From Pseudomonas orientalis (GTDB lineage: Bacteria; Pseudomonadota; Gammaproteobacteria; Pseudomonadales; Pseudomonadaceae), in assembly GCF_002934065.1 (NCBI RefSeq), contig NZ_CP018049.1:1052501-1116500 (forward strand): DNA of 64,000 bases, in the 5' to 3' direction. A program made the translations under genes and the position numbers. Every line of letters starts with the position of its first letter. The first letter of the stretch is position 1. Below are positions 57,905 to 64,000 of the stretch, piece after piece. Below the pieces are notes generated by a model. That model was not told the DNA's origin and did not search any database. It saw only the letters and a program-made list of their open reading frames with translations.

Positions 57905-58098
57905 ATGTGTAGGTCGATGTCAGAACTCTCCGACGGCGGTAACACTATCAGTGAGTGCCGCTTGTGGGGAAGCAACTGGAATTACCGCAAAGATCTCATG
58001 CTGCTTGACCCCAAAAAAAGCCAACACGGGTCGATATCGCCTCATAAGGGTGCGCTGAGGTTGGAGCTCCGACACAACAAGAGCAACTGGAGGTTTGA

Positions 58099-59130
58099 AT
58101 GAAGGTATTGAAATCCACCCTGGCCATCGTGACCGCGGCCGCTGTATTGGGTGTCAGTGGTTTTGCCCAGGCTGGCGCCACCCTGGACGCCGTGCAGAAG
58201 AAAGGCTTTGTACAATGTGGCGTGAGTGACGGCCTGCCGGGTTTCTCGGTGCCGGATGCCAGCGGCAAGATCCTCGGGATCGACGCTGACGTGTGCCGTG
58301 CCGTCGCCGCCGCCGTTTTCGGCGACGCGACCAAGGTCAAGTTCAGCCAGTTGAACGCCAAGGAGCGTTTCACCGCGCTTCAATCGGGCGAAGTCGACAT
58401 CCTGTCGCGCAACACCACCATGACCAGCTCCCGCGATGCGGGCATGGGCCTGAAATTCCCGGGCTTCATCACCTACTACGACGGCATCGGTTTCCTGGTT
58501 AACAACAAGCTGGGCGTGAAAAGCGCCAAGGAACTGGACGGTGCAACCATCTGCATCCAGGCCGGTACCACCACCGAGCTGAACGTTTCCGACTACTTCC
58601 GTGGCAACAACCTCAAGTACACCCCAATCACCTTCGACACCTCCGATGAAAGCGCCAAGTCGCTGGAATCCGGGCGTTGCGACGTGCTGACCTCCGACAA
58701 GTCCCAACTGTTCGCCCAGCGCAGCAAGCTGGCCGCGCCGAAGGACTACGTGGTGCTGCCGGAAACCATTTCCAAGGAGCCCCTGGGCCCGGTCGTGCGT
58801 AACGGCGACGACGAGTGGCTGGCCATCGTGCGCTGGGTTGGCTACGCCATGCTCAACGCTGAAGAGGCCGGTATCACCTCCAAAAACGTTGAAGCTGAAG
58901 CCAAGTCCACCAAGAACCCGGACGTTGCCCGTCTGCTCGGTGCCGACGGCGAATACGGCAAAGACCTGAAAGTGAAGAAGGATTGGGTGGTACAGATCGT
59001 CAAGCAAGTCGGTAACTACGGTGAAGTGTTCGAGCGCAACCTGGGCAAGAGCACCCCGCTGGAAATCGACCGTGGCCTGAACGCGCTGTGGAACAACGGC
59101 GGCATTCAATACGCACCGCCTGTGCGCTGA
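58099..59130 (+). CDS. aapJ: General L-amino-acid ABC transporter binding protein AapJ
   Basis: A 343-residue periplasmic binding protein, with signal peptide ending GVSGFAQA, then KKGFVQCGVSDGLPGFSVPDASG and DVCRAVAAAVFGDATKV, the hallmarks of the AapJ family. It delivers a broad range of L-amino acids to AapQM. GGAGG precedes the ATG; just before that, ACACAACAAGAGCAA resembles the A-rich sites bound by Hfq/Crc. It begins the aapJQMP operon. Confidence 0.96.
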   Translation: MKVLKSTLAIVTAAAVLGVSGFAQAGATLDAVQKKGFVQCGVSDGLPGFSVPDASGKILGIDADVCRAVAAAVFGDATKVKFSQLNAKERFTALQSGEVDILSRNTTMTSSRDAGMGLKFPGFITYYDGIGFLVNNKLGVKSAKELDGATICIQAGTTTELNVSDYFRGNNLKYTPITFDTSDESAKSLESGRCDVLTSDKSQLFAQRSKLAAPKDYVVLPETISKEPLGPVVRNGDDEWLAIVRWVGYAMLNAEEAGITSKNVEAEAKSTKNPDVARLLGADGEYGKDLKVKKDWVVQIVKQVGNYGEVFERNLGKSTPLEIDRGLNALWNNGGIQYAPPVR

Positions 59131-59202
59131 TCGCTGATGGTTCTGTCACCCGGTGGGCCAACCGCCGGGTGATGTTCTGTTCCATTCTTTTCGGGGCACT
59201 TC

Positions 59203-60384
59203 ATGCAAAATCAAATCGGCGCACCCAAGCAGAAGCTCAGCTTCAGCGATCCCAAAGTGCGTGCGTGGCTCTTCCAGATCATCACGATTGTGGCGGTGGT
59301 CTCGCTGGGCTGGTACCTCTTCAATAACACCCAGACCAACCTGCAGCACCGGGGCATTACCTCGGGTTTCGACTTTCTTGAGCGCAGTGCCGGCTTCGGC
59401 ATCGCGCAGCATTTGATCGATTACACCGAGTCGGACAGCTATGCCCGGGTGTTTGTGATCGGTTTGCTCAACACCTTGCTGGTGACCGTGATCGGTGTGG
59501 TCCTGGCGACCCTGCTCGGCTTCATCATCGGCGTGGCGCGGCTGTCGCCGAACTGGATGATCAACAAGCTGGCGACCGTGTATGTGGAAGTATTCCGCAA
59601 CATTCCGCCGCTGCTGCAAATCCTGTTCTGGTACTTCGCGGTGTTCCTGACCATGCCGGGGCCGCGCAACAGTCACAATTTCGGCGACACTTTCTTTGTC
59701 AGCAGCCGTGGCCTGAATATGCCGGCGGCGATTGCAGCTGATGGTTTCTGGCCGTTTGTGGTCAGCATCGTGGTTGCCATTGCGGCAATCGTGCTGATGG
59801 CGCGTTGGGCCAACAAGCGCTTTGAAGCGACCGGTGTGCCGTTCCATAAGTTCTGGGCGGGCCTGGCGTTGTTCATCGTGATCCCGGCACTGTGCGCGTT
59901 GATCTTCGGTGCGCCGCTGCATTGGGAAATGCCCAAGCTGCAAGGTTTCAACTTCGTCGGCGGCTGGGTACTGATTCCCGAACTGCTCGCGTTGACCCTG
60001 GCGCTGACCGTCTACACCGCTGCGTTCATCGCCGAGATCGTACGGTCGGGCATCAAGTCGGTCAGCCATGGCCAGACCGAAGCGGCACGTTCCCTGGGCC
60101 TGCGCCCCGGGCCGACGCTGCGCAAGGTCATCATCCCGCAGGCCCTGCGGGTGATCATTCCGCCGCTGACCAGCCAATACCTGAACCTGGCGAAAAACTC
60201 CTCGCTGGCCGCCGGTATCGGTTACCCGGAAATGGTTTCGCTGTTTGCCGGCACGGTGCTCAACCAGACCGGCCAGGCCATCGAAGTCATTGCCATCACC
60301 ATGAGCGTGTACCTGGCGATCAGCATCAGCATTTCCCTGCTGATGAACTGGTACAACAAGCGCATTGCGCTGATCGAGCGGTGA
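59203..60384 (+). CDS. aapQ: Amino-acid ABC transporter permease AapQ
   Basis: A 393-residue inner-membrane permease, longer than the usual 220-residue polar amino-acid permeases because of extra N-terminal helices, as in other AapQ. The EAA loop reads EAARSLGLRPGPTLRKVIIPQAL. It pairs with AapM. It ends 10 nt before aapM. Confidence 0.95.
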   Translation: MQNQIGAPKQKLSFSDPKVRAWLFQIITIVAVVSLGWYLFNNTQTNLQHRGITSGFDFLERSAGFGIAQHLIDYTESDSYARVFVIGLLNTLLVTVIGVVLATLLGFIIGVARLSPNWMINKLATVYVEVFRNIPPLLQILFWYFAVFLTMPGPRNSHNFGDTFFVSSRGLNMPAAIAADGFWPFVVSIVVAIAAIVLMARWANKRFEATGVPFHKFWAGLALFIVIPALCALIFGAPLHWEMPKLQGFNFVGGWVLIPELLALTLALTVYTAAFIAEIVRSGIKSVSHGQTEAARSLGLRPGPTLRKVIIPQALRVIIPPLTSQYLNLAKNSSLAAGIGYPEMVSLFAGTVLNQTGQAIEVIAITMSVYLAISISISLLMNWYNKRIALIER

Positions 60385-60394
60385 GGAAACGCCC

Positions 60395-61492
60395 ATGAGT
60401 TCACATACGTTCAAACCTGATATGCCGCCGCCGAACAAAGTCTTCGGGCCGATGGCATGGATGCGCGCCAACCTGTTCTCCAGCTGGCTCAACACGCTGC
60501 TGACGTTGCTGGCGTTCTACCTGATCTACCTGGTAGTGCCGCCGATCCTCAGCTGGGCGATCATCGATGCCAACTGGGTCGGCACTACCCGCGCCGACTG
60601 CACCAAGGAAGGCGCCTGCTGGGTATTCATCCAACAGCGCTTCGGCCAGTTCATGTACGGCTACTACCCCGGCGATCTGCGCTGGCGCGTGGACCTCACC
60701 GTATGGCTGGCGATTGTCGGCGTGGCGCCGTTGTTCATCTCGCGTTTTCAACGCAAGGCGGTCTACGGCCTGAGCTTTCTGGTGCTGTACCCGATCATCG
60801 CGTTCTTCCTGCTGCACGGCGGCGCGTTCGGGCTGACCAACGTGGCCACCAGCCAGTGGGGCGGCTTGATGCTGACCCTGGTCATCGCCACCGTGGGCAT
60901 TGCCGGCGCGTTGCCGCTGGGCATCATGCTGGCGTTGGGGCGGCGTTCGAACATGCCGGCGATTCGGGTGGTCTGCGTGACCTTCATCGAATTCTGGCGC
61001 GGCGTGCCGTTGATCACCGTGCTGTTCATGTCCTCGGTGATGCTGCCGCTGTTCCTGCCCGAGGGCATGGGCATCGACAAGCTGCTGCGCGCATTGATCG
61101 GCGTGATCCTGTTCCAGTCGGCCTACGTGGCCGAGGTGGTGCGCGGTGGTTTGCAGGCGATTCCCAAGGGCCAGTACGAAGCGGCCGCGGCGATGGGCCT
61201 GGGTTACTGGCGCAGCATGGGCCTGGTGATTCTGCCGCAAGCACTGAAGATGGTGATCCCCGGCATCGTCAACACCTTTATTGCGTTGTTCAAGGACACC
61301 AGCCTGGTGATCATTATCGGCCTGTTCGACCTGCTCAACAGCGTCAAACAAGCCGCCGCCGACCCCAAATGGCTGGGCATGGCCACCGAAGGCTACGTGT
61401 TCGCCGCTCTGGTGTTCTGGATTTTCTGTTTTGGTATGTCGCGCTATTCCATTCATTTGGAACACAAGCTCGACACAGGCCACAAGCGTTAG
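60395..61492 (+). CDS. aapM: Amino-acid ABC transporter permease AapM
   Basis: A 365-residue permease of the same family as AapQ, with the EAA loop [25 protein letters not shown] and the coupling segment. It has eight or so helices, and a ribosome site (TGAGGAAACGCCC) precedes its ATG. Confidence 0.95.
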   Translation: MSSHTFKPDMPPPNKVFGPMAWMRANLFSSWLNTLLTLLAFYLIYLVVPPILSWAIIDANWVGTTRADCTKEGACWVFIQQRFGQFMYGYYPGDLRWRVDLTVWLAIVGVAPLFISRFQRKAVYGLSFLVLYPIIAFFLLHGGAFGLTNVATSQWGGLMLTLVIATVGIAGALPLGIMLALGRRSNMPAIRVVCVTFIEFWRGVPLITVLFMSSVMLPLFLPEGMGIDKLLRALIGVILFQSAYVAEVVRGGLQAIPKGQYEAAAAMGLGYWRSMGLVILPQALKMVIPGIVNTFIALFKDTSLVIIIGLFDLLNSVKQAAADPKWLGMATEGYVFAALVFWIFCFGMSRYSIHLEHKLDTGHKR

Positions 61493-61503
61493 GAGTTGTT
61501 GTT

Positions 61504-62268
61504 ATGAGCGAAGCGATCAAACAGCCTGTGAGCCCTGAAGGCATTATCCAGATGCAGGGCGTCAATAAGTGGTACGGCCAGTTCCACGTGTTGAAAGATA
61601 TCAACCTCAACGTCAAGCAGGGCGAGCGTATCGTGCTGTGCGGCCCGTCGGGTTCGGGCAAGTCCACCACCATCCGCTGCCTCAACCGTCTGGAAGAGCA
61701 CCAGCAGGGCCGCATCGTGGTCGATGGCGTGGAACTGACCAACGACCTCAAGCAGATCGAAGCGATCCGTCGCGAGGTCGGCATGGTGTTCCAGCACTTC
61801 AATCTGTTCCCGCACCTGACCATCCTGCAGAACTGCACGCTGGCGCCGATGTGGGTGCGCAAGATGCCCAAGCGCAAGGCCGAGGAAATCGCCATGCATT
61901 ACCTGGAGCGCGTGCGCATTCCGGAGCAGGCCCACAAGTTTCCGGGGCAGCTTTCAGGTGGCCAGCAACAGCGTGTGGCGATTGCCCGCGCGCTGTGCAT
62001 GAAGCCCAAGATCATGTTGTTCGACGAGCCGACCTCGGCACTCGACCCGGAAATGGTCAAGGAGGTGCTGGACACCATGATCGGCCTGGCCGAAGACGGC
62101 ATGACCATGTTGTGCGTGACCCATGAGATGGGGTTTGCGCGCACCGTGGCCAACCGCGTGATCTTCATGGACAAGGGCGAGATCGTTGAGCAGGCGGCGC
62201 CGAATGACTTCTTCGACAATCCGCAGAATGATCGGACCAAGTTGTTCCTGAGCCAGATTTTGCATTGA
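61504..62268 (+). CDS. aapP: Amino-acid ABC transporter ATPase AapP
   Basis: A 254-residue ABC ATPase energising AapQM. Walker A is [10 protein letters not shown], the signature [15 protein letters not shown], Walker [14 protein letters not shown] and the switch His in [13 protein letters not shown] lies 8 nt before ATG 61504; a longer open frame to the left only shadows aapM. A terminator follows. Confidence 0.97.
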   Translation: MSEAIKQPVSPEGIIQMQGVNKWYGQFHVLKDINLNVKQGERIVLCGPSGSGKSTTIRCLNRLEEHQQGRIVVDGVELTNDLKQIEAIRREVGMVFQHFNLFPHLTILQNCTLAPMWVRKMPKRKAEEIAMHYLERVRIPEQAHKFPGQLSGGQQQRVAIARALCMKPKIMLFDEPTSALDPEMVKEVLDTMIGLAEDGMTMLCVTHEMGFARTVANRVIFMDKGEIVEQAAPNDFFDNPQNDRTKLFLSQILH

Positions 62269-62290
62269 TCGATGGGTGAAAAATAAACCC

Positions 62291-62313
62291 GGCCTGGTGC
62301 CGGGTTTATTGCT
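62291..62313. terminator. Terminator after aapP
   Basis: Arms AATAAACCCGGC and GCCGGGTTTATT around a 5-base loop. The flanking A and T runs let it act in both directions, ending aapJQMP and the mqsA transcript. Confidence 0.85.
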
Positions 62314-62319
62314 TGAGGG

Positions 62320-62799
62320 CTATGAAATTTTCGCCTCATGCTCTGTGTTGACGGTATGGGTGAACCCCCGCATGTCAGCACCCTCGGCCAATACCTTGGC
62401 ATCAGCTAGCAGGTGCGGGTAGCGATCCAACAACCGCATCAGTAGCACCAGCGGTTTGGGTGGCAGGAGCTCACCGCGTTCGTAGCGTGAAAACGCGTTG
62501 TGGCCACCGCCTGACAAAAGCTCCACCGTTTCTTTTTGTGTGAGGTGCAGCTTACGGCGGATGCGTTTCATCTCGGTGCCGATCATTTTTCGTGCAGCGT
62601 GGATGAGTTCATCACCTGCTTTCGCGTGGCGCGCTGAGCTATCGGGGTCATACATGCCGTCCCGGCATACATGGCATTCCCAGCCGGAAAGGTCATCAAC
62701 ACCACGCTCCATCCCTTTGACACTAAGGGTTTCGCTGCGCCCCTCGAAGCGTGTCATTCCTTCGGGCGCACCGCATATGCAGCATTGTTGGGTTTTCAT
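62320..62799 (-). CDS. mqsA: Antitoxin MqsA (YgiT type)
   Basis: A 159-residue antitoxin-type regulator. The N-terminal zinc domain has CCICGAPE and CHVCRDG (two C-x2-C pairs), and the C-terminal HTH-XRE domain has LTQKETVELLSGGGHNAFSRYERG. E. coli MqsA is 131 residues, so this one has a longer tail. Its ATG overlaps the end of the broken mqsR (ATGA). Without an active toxin it may persist as an autoregulator or act on other promoters. Confidence 0.93.
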   Translation of the reverse strand: MKTQQCCICGAPEGMTRFEGRSETLSVKGMERGVDDLSGWECHVCRDGMYDPDSSARHAKAGDELIHAARKMIGTEMKRIRRKLHLTQKETVELLSGGGHNAFSRYERGELLPPKPLVLLMRLLDRYPHLLADAKVLAEGADMRGFTHTVNTEHEAKIS

Positions 62800-62955
62800 G
62801 AGTTGCGCTCCTTGAAGGAGATTACCGGTGGGGTGCCGCCTATGCAGTAAGTGACCTTTATGTAAATCTCCATGCCGTGTGAACTGATGTGGTACACGTC
62901 CTGCCAGACCCGCCTTTATCACCGCCAAGTTGTAATGAGGTGTGTACTTTTCCAT
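62796..62955 (-). pseudogene. mqsR: mqsR toxin gene with internal deletion and frameshift
   Basis: From ATG 62955 the frame begins MEKYTPHYNLAVIKAG, matching the start of MqsR (E. coli MEKRTPHTRLSQVKK). In another frame the remainder reads VWQDVYHISSHG, MEIYIKVTY and VISFKERNS ending at TGA 62798-62796, matching the MqsR C-terminus (WQDVYRP..., VSFKEK). About 45 residues between these parts are missing and the junction, near 62905, is out of frame. Normal MqsR is 98 residues; here only 160 nt remain. The mRNA interferase is therefore very likely inactive. Confidence 0.88.
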
Positions 62956-62976
62956 AAGACACCTGAAGCCAATAAT

Positions 62977-62991
62977 TACCCTCTAAGGGTA
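62977..62991. promoter_or_regulatory. Palindromic mqsRA operator
   Basis: TACCCT-CTA-AGGGTA is a perfect 6-3-6 palindrome 22 nt before the mqsR start. It has the size and shape of MqsA sites (AACCT-N3-AGGTT in E. coli). It is intact although mqsR is not. Confidence 0.6.
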
Positions 62992-63174
62992 TTTTACCAA
63001 TCGAAAATACTGCTCCTTTTCCTGCCCAAGAACCCTAGTGCGTTGCCTTTGTAGGCAGCTGCGAATAGCCTGTGGGAAAATTCATCCCATGATTGGCCGT
63101 CCTGCAGGCGAGCTGCAGGCACTGCGCTCGGCAAGATCCGCAACGCGCCAAATCCCTCTGCCGGCAGTTGATCA

Positions 63175-64000
63175 ATGACCCCTGAAACGCAACGCAAGAC
63201 TGAACTTGAAGAGCTGCTGATTGACGCCGAGGCCGACGATGAGGGTGTGCAACACGCGCAGCCGAGTGTGGTGCGACCCTGGTTGCTGTTGCTCGGCCTG
63301 GTCCTGGTGGCACTGAATCTGCGCCCGGCGTTGTCGAGCCTGTCGCCGTTGCTGGCCGAAGTCTCCAGCAGCCTGGGTTTGTCGGCGGCCAAGGCCGGCT
63401 TGCTGACCACCTTGCCGGTGCTGTGCCTGGGCCTGTTCGCGCCCACCGCGCCGCTGCTGGCGCGACGTTTTGGCGCCGAGCGCGTGGTGTTGGGCATTTT
63501 GCTGACCCTGGCCACCGGGATCATCCTGCGCAGTTCGTTCGGCGAGGTGGGGCTGTTTGCCGGCAGCCTGATTGCCGGTGCGAGTATCGGTATCATCGGC
63601 GTGTTGCTGCCGGGCATCGTCAAGCGTGATTTCGCCAGGCAGGCCGGTGCCATGACGGGGGTCTACACCATGGCCCTGTGTCTGGGGGCCGCCCTGGCCG
63701 CCGGTGCCACTGTGCCGTTGAGCCATTATTTCGGTGGCAGTTGGACCATCGGCCTGGGTTTCTGGATCCTGCCGGCCCTGGTGGCGGCGCTGTTCTGGTT
63801 GCCCCAAGTCGGGCAAAAACACGGCGCCCACCGAGTCGCCTACCGTGTGAGGGGCTTGCTGCGTGATCCGTTGGCGTGGCAAGTGACCCTGTACATGGGC
63901 CTGCAATCGTCCCTGGCCTACATCGTGTTCGGCTGGTTGCCATCGATCCTGATCGGTCGCGGCCTGAGTGCGACTGAGGCCGGGCTCGCGCTGTCCGGCT
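63175..64000 (+). CDS. MFS transporter of the CynX/NimT type, N-terminal part
   Basis: The first 275 codons of a major-facilitator protein, running off the window. After a polar start (MTPETQRKTELEELL) come helices with LNLRPALSSLSPLLAEVSSSLGLS, the signature of the CynX/YeaN family (cyanate or 2-nitroimidazole-type transport). Several helices follow to the window edge. The ribosome site is weak, and the 180 nt upstream are otherwise empty. Confidence 0.9.
   Translation, partial: MTPETQRKTELEELLIDAEADDEGVQHAQPSVVRPWLLLLGLVLVALNLRPALSSLSPLLAEVSSSLGLSAAKAGLLTTLPVLCLGLFAPTAPLLARRFGAERVVLGILLTLATGIILRSSFGEVGLFAGSLIAGASIGIIGVLLPGIVKRDFARQAGAMTGVYTMALCLGAALAAGATVPLSHYFGGSWTIGLGFWILPALVAALFWLPQVGQKHGAHRVAYRVRGLLRDPLAWQVTLYMGLQSSLAYIVFGWLPSILIGRGLSATEAGLALSG

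Noticed and set aside
60457..61503. A long N-terminal extension of the AapP ATPase frame
   Set aside because: It is the shadow of aapM in another frame; AGGAG and the normal family N-terminus fix the start at 61504.

Overview
The window looks like chromosome of a Pseudomonas of the fluorescens group. It is GC-rich, carries a complete alginate operon in the Pseudomonas order (algD-8-44-K-E-G-X-L-I-J-F-A), has the rhlB / carboxylesterase / aapJQMP neighbourhood typical of the genus, and is peppered with the short GTGGGAGGGGGCTTGCCCCC-type REP palindromes of that group. All calls come from reading the sequence; no database search was run.

Layout. 1-590 is the 5' part of a membrane sensor on the minus strand. 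777-8808 holds an OprD-type porin with a terminator-bearing leader, then an RND efflux operon (adaptor, pump, response regulator, histidine kinase). 9022-17049 is mixed housekeeping: a small protein, a periplasmic binding protein, a YkgJ cysteine-cluster protein, CheV plus a GNAT acetyltransferase, a GhrB-type reductase, a LysR regulator and a 731-residue protein I do not recognise. 17280-22040 is a four-gene efflux operon (outer-membrane lipoprotein, FUSC permease, DUF1656 peptide, HlyD-type adaptor). 22160-26441 has a SnoaL/MFS pair diverging from a LysR gene over a perfect palindrome, an SDR, a small membrane protein and a frameshifted DUF3077-like gene behind a strongly folded leader.

26832-43351 is the alginate operon on the minus strand, transcribed from a recognisable AlgU/sigma-22 promoter about 470 nt upstream of algD. 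Alg8/Alg44 polymerise GDP-mannuronate made by AlgA and AlgD. AlgK, AlgE, AlgG, AlgX and AlgL form the periplasmic/outer-membrane export, epimerase and lyase machinery, and AlgI/J/F with AlgX acetylate the polymer. REP elements have entered this operon in three places, including in frame inside the algK signal-peptide coding region.

44230-49429 holds yaaA, a degenerate NodB-fold protein, a PIN-PhoH ATPase and moaCDE. 49659-55475 is an accessory-looking, visibly more AT-rich two-gene unit: a 338-residue protein of unknown function followed by a 1585-residue RHS/YD-repeat protein with a variable C-terminal tail. 55541-62268 returns to core genes: rhlB, an esterase, and aapJQMP behind a sigma-54 promoter. 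62320-62955 is an mqsRA toxin-antitoxin locus whose toxin gene is broken while the antitoxin and a palindromic operator remain. The window ends inside a CynX-type MFS gene.

The points most worth following up are the REP element inside algK, the folded leader before the DUF3077-like gene, the decayed mqsR, the probable sRNA/attenuator ahead of the porin, and the RHS pair with no visible immunity gene.
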